Shown: positions 1 through 14,274, numbered from the stretch's first letter. The stretch is DNA of 64,000 nt from Rhizoctonia solani (GCF_016906535.1 NC_057382.1:186001-250000); one strand, 5' to 3'. Notes: generated from the sequence alone by a model not told the origin. A program made the numbers and translations.

Positions 1-2
1 CC

Positions 3-481
3 CTTGTAGGTGGTCTCGCCGTCGCTATCCGTGATTGGGGTGGCGCCGTAGCAATTATTTCCCACAATGAGGAATTCGTGGGCGCGCTGTGTGGGTGGAA
101 TAGCTTCGTCGTATGCACTCAGAACCTCACCCAAGCTCAAATTCAGGTCCTGAGATATGGAATGTCGCGGCAGGACGGATGACCCATCAAGGAAAATCAG
201 CAGTTGTGGAAGACGCTTTTGCAGACGGCAAATTCAAAGCAACCCCGAAGGGTTCGCCAGCCGCTTCTGCTCGGGCCAGCAAGGCCCCAACCCCCGCCGT
301 GTCTGCCTCCGCTACCCCGGCAGGCAGTGGGAATGAAGGAGCAGCCCCCGCAGTTCCCAAGTCAAAGAAGAAAAAGTTGACGAGAAATCAGCTCAAGGCT
401 CAGGAAGAGAGGAGACGTATTCGCAAACTTAACTGGCTGACCTTTGGAGGCCCAAAACCGGAGGATACTGATAGCGATTGA
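3..481 (+). CDS. eEF3/New1 (Elf1)-like ABC-F ATPase, 3' end only
   Basis: This is the C-terminal end of a fungal ABC-F ATPase of the eEF3/New1 group, ribosome-associated cytosolic proteins that act in translation elongation or termination. The open frame from base 3 reads the end of the second ATPase domain, with the switch-histidine motif AVAIISHNEEF. A 56-nt intron (91-146, GT-AG) splits the Cys codon, after which the frame resumes as PEIWNVAAGRMTHQG, the usual sequence following the ABC domain in this group. The tail is lysine-rich (KSKKKKLTRNQLKAQEERRR) and ends RKLNWLTFGGPKPEDTDSD with the stop at 479-481. Such a basic tail is typical of eEF3 and of New1/Elf1. Choosing between those two needs the missing upstream part; the GGPKPxDTD ending made me lean to New1/Elf1. 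Confidence 0.8.
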
Positions 482-538
482 TTATAGGATCGTCTAGACT
501 CATAGATTTTACACGTATTTATAACTAGATTTTCATTT

Positions 539-1919
539 TCAGTTCAGAACGTAGACCTCAATCCAGCGTATATACAGTTGGAATCGAATGAATTGAAACC
601 AAATCAACTGATAGTTTGAAGGTAAAGATAAATCAATCATCTTCCGGCCCGTGCAAATAGTCGGTCTGCTCCTCGTTGTATATTCCTTCAAGTTCGAGCC
701 TGAGGATGCCTCATGCTCGAGTTGACTTTGTCTTGAAGCCTGTCGGCGATTCTGAAACCTGGATGTTTGGTAGTTTTTTCAGCAACGTCAGCGTCGAGGG
801 GGGTTGGCTTACCAAATCTGCACCTGGCGAGGAGTCATGTTTATGCGCCGGGCAATATCAGCTCTCTCCTCGGTGGTCGGAAACATAGTCCGAGAATATG
901 TATCATTTAAGAGTTTAAGCTGTGCTGCGTTGGCACGACGACGTTTTGGCTTTGTTTCTGACAACTCCTCTGGACTGTGCGATACCCTCGTCGTATCATA
1001 ATAGCCAGCGGGTGGAGTGTGAGATGCTAAATCAGCTCTGGGAATACGAGAGGATGGAACCACATATTGTTGGGTTTCAGTGGAGCGAACTGCGGCCTCC
1101 GGATTGTGGGCGCCCTGTTGGCATTGTTGCTGTGAGGAATATGGTGTGTGTGAAGGCGAGTGGGAACGGCGATGATTGCCGGGGCCGGAAAGAGCGGCGG
1201 AACTCCTTCCTGACTGAAGTACTGTAGTGGTATAGGGGCCGAAAGATTGCGCGGAAGGGTGTCTGGAGGCCGCCGATGGTCTGTGGTGCTCGTAGTCCCG
1301 GTTCATAGGTGAAGCTGAACCTCTCAATATAGTTGAAGTCGTGTCACTACGGGATCCTGGAGGTGGCTGGAAGCTATGCGCATGATCATATCCTGATTCA
1401 GAATGTCTCCTTTCTTGAGCGTTTGGATCCCATGTTAAGACCTGGTGCTGGCGGTCCCGCAGTGGTTGAAAGGTCGTGGGCGGTGAGGAAAGAAAGGGGG
1501 CGTGGTGGGCTGTTAAGAATATGCATGAGTTCTATTCATGAACCCGGAAATTAAAGACAGATTTAATTTCCCACAGTCTTGGGTATAAAATCCCCGGCAG
1601 TCTGCGAAGCCCCTTCTCTCCACGGAACTCGTTCGAAGTCACCTCCTTCCTCTTTTCGAAAGTATGCATCGGCTAGCATCTGATGTTGCGCTGCGTGGTG
1701 GTCTGAACGAGGTGCGCCTTGTGGGGATTCGCGCCTCACTGAATGCCATTGTTGAGGATGCGTGCTACCCGTCACTGATGAATTTGTTCTACCCCTCGGA
1801 TCACGATACGATAACTCGTTTCCGCGCTCGACCGGATATACCTGGACACCACGTTGAGTGCTGTCTTGAACAGGCACCTGTATGCTGCGCTTGTAGTGGT
1901 CTGATGGTTGTTGACTCAT
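539..1919 (-). CDS. homeodomain transcription factor
   Basis: A nuclear DNA-binding protein, probably a transcription regulator. The N-terminal ~115 residues (exon 1, from the ATG at 1919) are polar and disordered. The homeodomain spans the exon 2/3 junction: KRRRANAAQLKLLNDTYSRT, then ERADIARRINMTPRQVQIW, then FQNRRQ. The helix-3 signature WFQNRRQ is restored only when the 54-nt GT-AG intron at 759-812 is removed, which fixes that junction. Exon 2 runs from 813 to about 1440-1510. The exon 1/2 acceptor is ambiguous, since several AGs keep the frame. The 3' end is also uncertain: the direct frame stops at 539-541, but a frame ending GPEDD with a stop at 633-635 also looks protein-like. The sequence is of the general homeobox type. 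There is no paired divergent HD1/HD2 arrangement, so this is not read as a mating-type locus. Confidence 0.8.
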
Positions 1920-4493
1920 GAGAACTGGAACGTGACAGTGGAAGCGAACGCGAGAGTTCTTGATGTAGTTCTCAGTAGGTGTTAAATCAGAGATGCTGAG
2001 TGGTGAGTCGCATCTGGGTCTCGCCTTGCCGGCTTAAAATCATGCCAAAGGGACGATATAATAACGATCAAACCGGCTGCCCGGTGCTAGCTACGCTTGA
2101 ATCGACCTTGAAAAGCAAGTATTGGCTTTGCGAGACCACAGCCTCGAAATCGTATGTTGTCTCAGTATGCCACGCTGCTATTCTAGGGTGGCGGGGGAAT
2201 TTGTATAATGTATACTACCGGCAATCAGTACGAAACCGCGAGTTCATCCGCCCAAATTAGTCCATGGATTTGTGAGGTAGATCTTTACACAAGAGCTTAG
2301 AGTTGCAAGGGTCCTTCCGAAGCCTTCTTGTTGCAAAATCTAACCGGGGTCTTTCAAGGTCGACCAAACAAATCCTAACTTCCTAAATCACTGACATATA
2401 AGCACTAATCGACTCTCAAAAATTTGTCGCCTTACGAAATGAAGGATGCAGTACGTCAGTGATCGAAGAGTGACAGCCATTTGGGGCGATCAGTTGTGTG
2501 CCTTTGAATAAGTTGCTATACGGCTGCAGTGATCAAAATTACTATAATTGGTGGCGGGGTCCAGGCATCGGTATGTTCCATCATTACCTATATTGGCATC
2601 TCATGTGTTCTGACTCGGGCAATTAATGCTTCCCTGAACCCTGTGTTGTTTAATTAGTAGAGGTAATGTTGGGCTTATTCTTGCCCGGGCGCTATCTACG
2701 TGTGCTAGATTATGCGGCGTCTGAGTCGAGGATGTATGCGACTGAAATGACAGCAACTATGCACGTGCGGCAACGTGATATACATGCCGTAATCAATTCA
2801 GTTCTATTCTATAATACCCTTGGCAGGGTGAGCAACATGTCCTACTTTCAAGTCATCGGAGATTCGATTTGGAAATGTTGACTACAATCAGCTGACAGGT
2901 TATTCAACCTCAGAACTAAGTGCTTTTCAGATCAAACTATGCACAAACAGTTGCCCATTCCGAGTGTAAGTATTGAATACTATGGAAATGGCTGATAGCC
3001 ATGTGAACTAAACAACGTGCATGGGAAAACAGTTGTGAGATAAAGTTTGGGAGGATACGTTGAAGTCGAGGGAGAAAATCGTACATCAGGATAATTCCTC
3101 ACAACGGCTTCCAGTGGATCCATAACTGTTCTTTTGCAAAGATTTCGAATGCCGAACGCTTATCTATCTTAAGAACGGGACCTAACAATTCCTTGCTGCG
3201 ATACAATATTTAATATTGACTCGTATCCTGATGTTCAACGAGCGCCGAAGCAGTTTCAAACTTATTGCAGTAATAACCAATTACCTCCGGTGATGGAAGC
3301 CCGCTGCCCACTGACCCCGTAAATTACATTTAGCGAACTGCCCCTGATTCGCAAGTGAACTGACTTCTGAACTACCTCACTTGGCCCATTTGGTTGTGTT
3401 CTGGTGCCATTTTCCGAGTAATTAGAATTCGGTTGAGTTTATACTAGCAAATCTTTCCGTAACTTTATCGCTCCACTGATAGAATACAGTAATCAAAAGC
3501 TAAATGTGGGGCTGTATCGGATTGAAGTTGATCTGGTGCATACATACGTTGTAGAGCGGACACTACAATAATCGATGAGCGAGTGCTGTAGTGTAAGTGA
3601 TACATTAGTGAGCTTCCGTGGTGTATCGTTTTATTTGTGAAAGATGAGTGCTTTGAAGGATGACTTCTGGTGAAAAAAACCTGACCCTAATACTGTAGTC
3701 ACTTTTATGACTTGCAGACCCCCTACAAGTTATGTATCGCTTCAAATTATCACAAATATTGTTTATACTACCAAGCCTAGTGTTATGGCCTAATTTCTGA
3801 CAGTAGCACACACCTCGAACGTGATTTCGGCCCATTCTTTATAACCCCATGTGGGACTTGAACTCCCTTTGCCATGAGCTCTATGTAACGGACCGGTAAC
3901 GCTTCTCTCATTAGCTCTATATTAGCCTAATTTTGTCACATGTACCAACCGTTACCTAGACCCAAGCCACCCCGTTAAAAGAGCCGAATGCTCATGTACA
4001 GTACCCGAATATTTAATTTATCTTTTCTAGTCTCAACGAATACAAGTGACTTAAGGCTTGTCTATTTACGAGACACACCGTGGCACGATAGGTTCTAATA
4101 TACATCGTATATCGAGAGACTAACACTCTACCACGAGTTTGAACACCCTGAGTAACTGTATCTTGTCGCTGCGATCCGTAGAATAACATCTACTCACTTT
4201 AAATAAACCAGTAGACTTGTCTACTTAAGGGCGTAATGCCATACATCATTGTGACCCATTATTAACATATCTAAATTTACGGTTATGAGTGCCAAGAGAT
4301 CTAGGCACACAACACGTGACTATTGAGTGGGGAAACTGCGGTTCGCGCGTTTCCTGAGAAGCGTTTGCCACGCGACCGGCCTCCGGCATGACCAAAGGAA
4401 CCCAATGTCATTCAGACACCATATTGCCTTTGGGGTATTTATATGGTGAGGTTGACTCCGTCCTTTAACTACCTTCACCTCAATTCACTTGCC
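1920..4493. other. 2.6-kb intergenic region without a recognisable gene
   Basis: AT-rich sequence with only short open frames that lack introns, domains or family resemblance. It should hold the divergent promoters of the homeodomain gene (leftward) and the MFS transporter (rightward). The only structured signal I see is the tRNA/SINE-like motif near 3835-3925. Confidence 0.6.
3835..3925 (-). repeat. tRNA-like motif, possible tRNA-derived SINE head
   Basis: On the minus strand a D-arm/A-box-like string (AGAGCTAATGAGAGAAGCG) is followed about 45 nt later by a B-box-like string (AGTTCAAGTCC) flanked by GGGA/TCCC arms. This is the spacing of an internal RNA polymerase III promoter. The acceptor stem cannot be closed, so it is not an intact tRNA gene. 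A degenerate tRNA or the 5' head of a tRNA-derived SINE is more likely. A second A-box-like string (TGGTAGAGTG) lies on the same strand near 4120. Confidence 0.3.
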
Positions 4494-6792
4494 ATGCCTA
4501 GCGAAAAGGTTGATGAGAGCGGTACGTCGGGCCCTTATAATGCGTCTGTAGGCTCGCACACGCTGGATGAGGGGAAAGCCAATACCCATCTAGTCGGGGG
4601 GAGTGTTTCTTCGCAAGACCAGGTTGGTCAGGTGGAGCAGGGCACGCAAAAGGATGGGCAAGACAGTTGGGACGAAGACCCTCGCAATCCTCGGTTATGG
4701 CCGGGGTATCGGAAGTGGGGAGCGGCCGCAATTGTTAGCATATATACACTAGTATCGTGAGTGTGGACGTAACACGGGGTTATGGATACAAGCTCACTTT
4801 AATCACTTTGGCCTTCAGTCCGTTAGCGTCCTCGTGAGTCTTGTTATTATATCGCCTACAGTAACGCATACCGATACCTTATCTGCACTCCCGGGTAGAA
4901 TGATAGCGCCTGGTCTCCCAGAGATAGCTCACGCATTCGGTATTACAAACTCAACAGTAGCAGCTCTCACTCTGAGTATATTCATCCTCGCATACGTACG
5001 TGCCTCGCTAAATATCTATGAATCAAAATCTAAAACAACAATCATAACTTACATTAGGCTATTGGTCCTCTTTTTGTTACACCGCTTTCGGAAGGTAGTC
5101 TATTTCTCTCCATTTTAGTCAAGCTGATCCCAATACCTTCTGTAGTTTACGGTCGTAGTTGGCCACTGCATCTTTCCAACATCTTCTTTTTGGTATTTAA
5201 CCTGGCCTGCGCCTGGGCTCCCGATACCGCCTCACTTATTGTTTTCCGTTTCTTTGGTAAGCGTAAATAACCAGAAACAAAAATATCACGTATTAAAGCC
5301 ATACCAAAGCTGGAATAGGAGGATCTGCGCCTCTCACAATCGGCGCAGGTTCCATAGCGGATCTATTTCACGAACGAGACCGGGCGGTTGCCATGTCGCT
5401 CTTTTCTCTAGGTCCCCTTATGGGTCCAATTATTGGTCCGGTGAGCCTCCAAGATATCCATTGTATTATAACCTAAATGCTTAATTGATTTTAGATTGCA
5501 GGGGGATTTATCACCCAGAATGTTGGATATCCGTGGGTATTCAAAATCATCTCAATTGTAGCCGGTATCGCGACCATTTTTGGGATTCCTTTACTGCAAG
5601 AGACATACGCGCCTGTCTTGAAGTAAGCATAAGTCCGTGTGATAAGTAAATATTGAAGCTAATAATAGAGCAGGCGGCGGTATGGATATCAAGATTCGGG
5701 CCCAAGTGGCTCCTTAGGCGAGGTTCTCTCAGAGAACCTTCGTCGGCCACTGCGGTTATTGATGAGAAGCATGATCTGCTTCTCACTGAGTCTATACATG
5801 GCTATGTAAGCAGATTTGCTCGGACTACTAATCAAGGATGTACTAATCTACTTATAGAATTTATGGTGTGTTAATCCTGCTATCACAAAGTTCATTTAAC
5901 GAATGAAACTCTGGTAATATAGGACTTCTTTATCTGTAAGCAAGCCTAATCAAACTAGAGCACAATATTGACTTTCGCCGACTGCAGTATGTTTGTCACC
6001 TTTCCGACGCTGTTTGCTAGCGTCTACGGCTGGGGCCCGGGAATTGCTGGGCTAGTGAGTTATGCAAATTGATAACTATGTCATTTTTAACGTATTCTAA
6101 TTTCAAGGCATACCTTGGGCTTGGCATCGGGTTTATGTTCGCGGCAGTGATAGGCTCACGGTTAATGAATACCCTGTACCTGAAAGTATGTACCTTGATT
6201 GCAGACTTATCAACAACCTTTGATAGGCTTCGCACTAGCTTTCTGAAAGAAACGGGGGTCAAGGTAAACCAGAGTACCGTATACCACCGATGCTTTTTGG
6301 AACTGTACTCATAGTTATTGGGTTGTTGTGAGTATGATACGTGTAGCATTGTCTGTATTGTCTCACGTATCTCTCGATTAACTCCCTTAGTTGGTATGGA
6401 TGGACGGCCCACGTCAAGGCTCACTACATATTGCCCATTATCGGGTCGGGAATCTTTGGCGCTGGAATGATGTTCTGTTTGTGAGTATCAAAACAACTTA
6501 TTAAGCGTCTGAATCGGCCAATCTTGACTAAATATATTATAGCATGCCGATTCAATTATATCTGGTCGATTCCTTCACATATGCTGCCAGTGCCATTGCG
6601 GCTGCAACGTTTCTCCGTTCCTTATTTGGTTTTGCATTTCCACTTTTTGGTCAAAGACTATTTGATGCGATGGGAATTGGAGGAGGCCACTCGTTTTTGG
6701 CAGGGATTGCGATCGTGGTTGGGGTACCATTCCCAATTTGGATCTACTTCAAGGGAGAACAAATGAGAGCACGCAATCCTCTCAATCGATAG
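4494..6792 (+). CDS. MFS transporter, DHA1 drug/polyamine-type
   Basis: A 12-TM major facilitator of the plasma membrane, of the fungal DHA1 class that exports drugs or polyamines (substrate not predictable). Fifteen exons give 502 residues: 4494-4756, 4819-4833, 4899-4995, 5058-5094, 5146-5256, 5310-5440, 5495-5622, 5674-5805, 5858-5865, 5923-5935, 5988-6054, 6108-6185, 6239-6327, 6391-6480, 6543-6792. The summed length is divisible by three. A ~70-residue acidic N-terminal tail is followed by [13 protein letters not shown] and TM1. Family motifs seen are [13 protein letters not shown] after TM1, PLSEVYGRSWP (motif A region), [11 protein letters not shown], and [14 protein letters not shown] with [17 protein letters not shown] C-terminal TMs. 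Three exons are micro-exons of 15, 8 and 13 nt, each needed to keep the family sequence. An in-frame ATG also exists at 4443; 4494 was chosen because the upstream stretch adds no family sequence. Confidence 0.88.
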
Positions 6793-7273
6793 ACACCCTC
6801 CAGTATTTCGTTTGATTTATTTGCTCGTTTGGAAACAATACATACCCAATTCTTTTAGTAAATGGGTGTGATTGGGTTAATGGTATGCAATCATGACATT
6901 GAGCCAAGTTGAGAACTGGTTTGCTACTGCCAGTGCTAACTACATTAATATTGTGTTTTGGAACAACATTGAGGTTTGAACCTTTCATATAATAAGTTTG
7001 TACCAGGTCGTATTTCATCTGAATGTTGGATTTGTATTTCTATATCGGTCGACAAACTTGTATTAATGTCATTGTACTTCGTATAACTGACATTAGAAAC
7101 GTGATTTAGCATAAGATAGAGACATTGTTAAGCCGTGTGTCTCTACTTACTCCCTTGGTACGAGTTGGTGGCCATAGGGCGTGTTGTAAAGCCAAAGAAA
7201 GGATGGAGGGTATAGCTAACTTATGTCAGCAAGGGATTGGAGGAAATGACACGTGATTCTTGGTCTTGCAACA
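6793..7273. other. intergenic, MFS transporter to chitinase
   Basis: No gene seen. It presumably holds the MFS terminator region and the chitinase promoter; no specific element was recognised. Confidence 0.5.
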
Positions 7274-9462
<2,189 letters not shown>

Positions 9463-9701
9463 AACAAGAGCCAGTCACAATGTCGCATCCCAATTTCCTA
9501 CTGGGCTCATGTATGCGCTCAAAGAGAATATTTATGCCGCAAATTCAATATGACGGTGTTTTCTTTCTTAGATAATTTTCGCCCAAATGACAAAAAGCTA
9601 TCATCATGTGTGCACGTTTGTTCCAAATTTTTGATAGAATCGTACGATGGACACACTAACCTGATATCATCAAAAGCACGATGGCTCTCATGATACGGCT
9701 T

Positions 9702-9716
9702 CCGCAGTAGCTGCGG
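9702..9716. promoter_or_regulatory. conserved inverted repeat in UGT-1 upstream region
   Basis: CCGCAGTAGCTGCGG: 6-bp arms with a 3-nt spacer. The counterpart upstream of UGT-2 (14735-14749) is CCGCAGCAGCTGCGG, with identical arms and a changed spacer. It could be a dimeric regulator site; function is inferred only from symmetry and conservation. Confidence 0.3.
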
Positions 9717-10017
9717 TAAACTCTGCAGGCCCATTGCTGTACTACTGAGTTTATTGAACACCTCTTCTTAACATGGAACGTGGCCGGACCTATCTCGGGG
9801 GTAGTTTTGTACGCGAGGCGAACGACAGAATAACATATACTCACATATCTCGATCACAATTTCGCTGAGACTAACCTTGACGTGAGTTACATGATAACAA
9901 AATACACTCTATGGTTCCAACCTGTCCTGGGCAAGTGAAGCTTTTTAATTATATTATGAAGGTTAGAGTTGGGACGAATAATGATTATGCGTTTCTCCAA
10001 CTCTTCGCGCGATCCGG

Positions 10018-10032
10018 GCGGGTTGAACCCGC
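10018..10032. promoter_or_regulatory. 15-bp palindrome in UGT-1 promoter
   Basis: GCGGGTTGAACCCGC: perfect 7-bp arms around one central base, 167 bp before the UGT-1 ATG. The same palindrome, in a longer identical stretch, lies at 15050-15064, 152 bp before the UGT-2 ATG. The symmetry suggests a binding site for a dimeric transcription factor; this is inference. Confidence 0.4.
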
Positions 10033-10198
10033 GTTAGCCGCGTAACGACGAATTGGTGGCTGTGTGTATAAAGCTGCATATTAAAGCTCGGGACTTTCAG
10101 ACAACTAAAACCAACCATCCTATCCTCGGTCCCTATCGAACACTACATCAATTACCTTCCTTGTTCGATTCACTCTCACAAATCTACTGTTCTTCCCA

Positions 10199-13100
10199 AT
10201 GGTTAGCAACGATAGAGCAGAAAAAGCCCCTGAGACCCCTCATCGACAGGCTATCACTCCTAATGGGGTCTATCAGTCGCCAAGTTCGGAGATGTTCTCT
10301 CAGAGCCTTGAAATGGTTACTCGAACGGAGCCCGATCACTTTTCTCCACCTGCATATTCTCGCTACAGGCATTCTGATGAATCCACCCTGGAACAAGGAG
10401 AGGCATCTTTTATAACACGGTTTGCGCACGATATCTGTGAGTACGCACACATCGAGGTATATAAAATCTATATTTATTTCAACTTAGCCGAGAAAAGGAA
10501 TGAAACCCTACTTGGATTAAAGCTCGATGCCGAAGCCGCATTTCAAGACGATGGGCGGCTGCAAATCTCCTTTGGCCGTCGGTTGTCCAAATCACTACCA
10601 CCAAATTACGCAGAGCCAGTGAAGGAAGTTGGACTCGACGAAGTGGGGTTCCACGACGCGCCTCCCATGAACGTTAACATCATGATCGTAGGAAGCAGGG
10701 GGGACGTACAGCCTTATCTTGCACTTGGCCAGAGGCTTCAAAACTACGGCCACACCGTTCGAATATCGACACATGAAACATTTCGCAAACTAGTGAAAGA
10801 CTCTGGGCTACGTTTCTTTAACATCGGGGGAGACCCTCATGAGCTAATGAGCTACATGGTTCGGAATCCTGGACTCATTCCTGGTTTCGAAAGTGTGCTG
10901 AAAGGCGACATTGGGAAGAAACAAGTGATGGTCGCTGAGGTAAGTGACCGTTGTTATTATGGATATAGATGTTTGTTACTCATTAGATCTGGAAAGATGC
11001 TTGAAAGGTGTTGCCTATCGTGCTATGAAGTTGACGAAGAGTCACCGAATGAAGGTGGATTTGTAGCAGATGCGATAATATCCAATCCCCCCACTTTTGC
11101 CCATATTCACTGTGCCGAAGCGCTTGGAATTCCTTTACTCTTGTCATTCAGTGAGCCTATTTTTCGGGATCTTGATGACGTTTGACTGAGAGTAGGCAAG
11201 CTATGCCGTGGTGTGCTACTGCTGCCTTTCCGCACCCGCTAGTGGACATCAAGCAGAACGGATCACATGAACCAAATGCGGTAAATTATTACTCTTATAC
11301 CCTGGTAGATATGTTGACATGGCAAGGGTGAGTTTTATTTCAATTGAGTTTAGGTTCTAGACCTAAGAAGAACTTTCGTAGGCTCGGCAATGTTATCAAC
11401 AAGTTCCGTACCAAAAAGCTAGGGCTCCCCAGTTTGACAACTGCATCAGCTGTAACCATGATACAGCGTAGTTCCATCCCTTGGACTTACTGCATCTCAC
11501 CCGCGCTTGTCCCAAAACCACAAGACTGGCTGACACATATTGGTACGCATACACCTCATTCAGATCAATTCCCACTGATCATCCCTGTAGATGTGGTTGG
11601 CTTTTATTTCTTGGACCTGGCAAAAGATTACGTCCCCCCTACTGAATTGTTCGAGTTCATTGCTTCAGGGGAGCCACCAATATACGTCGGGTTTGTCTAG
11701 CACGTTCATTTAGAACGAAAGGAAAGCTCACGCCCATTCGTATACCTTTAGATTCGGTTCAATTGTTTTAAAAGATCCACAAGAAATGACTGGTCAGTTT
11801 CTTAACAATTTAACAAATTCTTCTGCCTACATGGTTTATTTTATAGGGGCCATTCTTGGAGGTATTGCGAAGGCAGGGGTGCGAGCAATTGTGTCACCAG
11901 GGTGGGGCGGGCTAGATGAGGCGATGATCAGAGCGGCTGGACCCCATGTGTTTGCTCTCGGGAACGCACCACACGATTGGCTCTTTCAATATGTAAGCGC
12001 TGTTTGCCACCATGGAGGGGCAGGTTAGTGTTTTTCCCAAGGCTTCTTTAGAACTTATAAGTTACCATTCTTAACACCAGGTACAACGGCCATTGGATTG
12101 AAGTGCGGGAAACCTACAATCATCGTCCCATTCTTTGGTGATCAGGTATGATTAAGGACCTAATACAAAATGATAGTCTTGCTCATATGGTGCTCTCTCG
12201 ATTCTAGCCATGGTGGGCTGCTCAGCTAGCGCAGCAGGGTGCTGGGCCCGAGCCCCTGGACTCAAGGAACTTGACCTCGGACGGCTTTGCAGCTGCGATT
12301 CGAGCTGCTCTATCCCCAAGTATGGTCGTGGCGGCACAAAGAATTAGTGAGATGATAAATAGCGAAGTAAGTCACGAGTTGTTTGTCGCGGTCTATGTCG
12401 CAGTGATTTAACCTGGCAATCAGGATGGAGTCAAGAATGGAGTAGAATCATTTCACAAACACCTTCCCTTACTCAATATGCGGTAAGCCAAGTTGATTAG
12501 TATTGTATTCTTAGAGCTATTTCTCTGACTTACTTTACCTGCGAAGGTGTGATCTTGACCCCAAACGGACTGCAGTTTGGTATAGCCCAGCACATAAATT
12601 AAGACTGAGTGCATTTTCTGCTCAGGTATTGGCAGACCGAGGAGAGATCGATATCAATAAGCTGAAGTTACATAGTAAATAAAGCCGAGTGAAATCACGA
12701 TTCGGCACTGATTAGTTGCATAGGATCCCGTGAATACAGAACATATGCATCGGCCACGGACCCTATCAGCGGCACTGCACTCCCACTACTCAGAGTTGTC
12801 AACGGCTTCGTTCATGGAGTATTCAGGATCGGTTCCACTAGACCCGATAAAGGAGTTGCACAGATGGTCACTTCAACCGTCGGAGGCGAGTGAATGATGC
12901 CTGTAGAGAAATCCGTACAATTACTCATCCCTGATATGATAGGATTACAAACGGTCCTTCAAGGTATAACCGAGGGGCTTACCAATACTCCTAAACTTTA
13001 TGGAAGTGAGGTCCGTGAACCGAAACAAGTGACCGGAATGGGCTCTGGTTTCGTGGAAGGTGGCAAGGTAAGCCCCTCGATATCGTTTGCGGCTTCATAA

Positions 13101-13604
13101 TGCCTCTAATATATTTTTGTGAAGGGATTTGCTTATGGCTTTTACGATGGTGTTGTTGGCTTAGTAGCTGACCCGGTGAAAGGGTTCAAGGAAAAGGTCA
13201 GATTTTCAACTTTACAACTAAGCGCTCGTTAGTGGCCAACCAGGTAACCTAGGGTGCTTTGGGTGCTGCCGTTGGAGTCGGCACTGGAGGTAAATTTTAA
13301 CGTTTCTGTATGATTTATTCTATTGAATCTGCTTCATTTTCAAGCACTAAACTTAACTATTAAACCTGCTGCCGGAATTTTCCAACTGTTCTCTATGCCA
13401 GTGGAGGGCGGGGTCAGAGGTATTCGTACTTTGTTTAGCAAGGATGTCAGCCAGGAAAGAGTTGCAGCACGGCGTGCGGAAGGGATACATGCCCTGAATG
13501 AATCGAATCAGACAGAGCAAGAAGTGGTTGTTCAAGCATTCACCGAATACAAGGCCAAGACGTTGCGCGAAAGAAAAGGAAAAGGAAAAGGAAAAATGAC
13601 GTAA
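10199..13604 (+). CDS. sterol 3-beta-glucosyltransferase-like protein, copy UGT-1
   Basis: A GT-B fold family 1 transferase of the sterol glucosyltransferase (UGT80/Atg26-type) group, expected to move glucose from UDP-glucose to a sterol 3-OH at membranes. Seventeen exons sum to 2517 nt (838 residues): 10199-10436, 10488-10939, 10997-11150, 11201-11327, 11382-11542, 11591-11690, 11752-11792, 11847-12023, 12081-12145, 12208-12366, 12424-12482, 12547-12674, 12724-12885, 12943-13067, 13125-13196, 13253-13289, 13345-13604. The N-terminal GT28-like lobe starts NVNIMIVGSRGDVQPYLALG. The donor-binding signature is PHDWLFQYVSAVCHHGGAG, then TTAIGLKCGKPTIIVPFFGDQ and PWWAAQLAQQGAG. A ~270-residue C-terminal extension (GLTNTPKLYGSEVRE; FYDGVVGLVADPVKGFKEKG; KPAAG) ends in a Lys-rich tail. 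Intron 13 has a GC donor (GCGAGT at 12886). Residues encoded by 10676-11088 are identical in UGT-2 at DNA level. Confidence 0.92.
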
Positions 13605-13798
13605 CTTCACGCTGAAGGCTTATGTGACTTCATTCTTGTGTATTATGGTGACTACGCACTGGTTAATTGATATTTTGAAAATATGCACATAAGAACAATG
13701 TTAAACTTATACCGAAATGCTTCCAGGTTTGCCATATGGCTTCTTGAATGACAAATACAAATGATGGTTTGTGATTTCAAACTTTTCAAACCAGACGT

Positions 13799-13899
13799 TA
13801 TGGGCGGTATATTTGGGGGTGCGGGCGAAGAGTATGGTGGATGGAATTGGTTGAGGTATGAAGGAAGTCGTTACGGGATGAGGAATGAGATGAAGTAAG
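13799..13899 (+). pseudogene. duplicated tail of the GH18 chitinase (relic)
   Basis: This stretch matches the last exon of the chitinase from 9359 to 9462: MGG.F.G.GEEYGGWNWLRYEGSRY is readable, followed by a 6-nt deletion, an altered end and a TAA at 13897-13899. Homology continues into the 3' flank to about 13970. It has no upstream exons or promoter and marks the left edge of the second UGT duplication unit. Confidence 0.85.
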
Positions 13900-13965
13900 A
13901 TAAGAGCCAGTCCAATCGCATCTCAAGTTCCTACCGAGGCCCATGTATGCGCTCAAAGAGAATAT

Positions 13966-14274
13966 TTATATCACAAATGTGACAAAAAATAATAGCTTAT
14001 CTCTTAGATACCTTACGGCTAAGTAACCCAGTACTGCACTCACGTGAATAGCCCTGTCTTCAATGAGTCCAAACTCGTGGGCTCTTTGTTGCTCAACCCG
14101 GCCATTGCTCCCCTGGCCATCACGTCTCAACCCCACTGGCTCCAAAAACCTGAGATAACAACCGGTTCTCCATCTTCTATAGTCCTCAGCTTCTAAGACC
14201 TGGATGGAGCCATTGCCCGCGACCTCCTCAAGACCCCGATTTTCGTATTTGGAGCGCCAATAAACATTGAACAT
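13966..14274 (-). other. open frame of unknown repeat-like protein fragment
   Basis: A 102-residue intronless frame with protein-like composition (YRRWRTGCYLRFLEPVG; EQQRAHEFGLIEDRAIHVSAVLGYL) inside the insert that distinguishes the UGT-2 upstream region from that of UGT-1. I do not recognise the family. Absence from the paralogous position and lack of a complete domain suggest a fragment of a mobile or multicopy gene. Confidence 0.3.

Larger units (their letters stand above)
9463..10198. other. intergenic, chitinase to UGT-1; duplicated upstream of UGT-2
   Basis: Holds the UGT-1 promoter. Much of it aligns with 13900-13970 and 14690-15215, so it travelled with the UGT duplication. Two inverted repeats inside it are kept in both copies (9702-9716 and 10018-10032). 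Confidence 0.7.

Noticed and set aside
3848..3915. Functional tRNA gene on the minus strand
   Set aside because: The acceptor stem does not pair and the T-stem is imperfect; kept only as tRNA-like.
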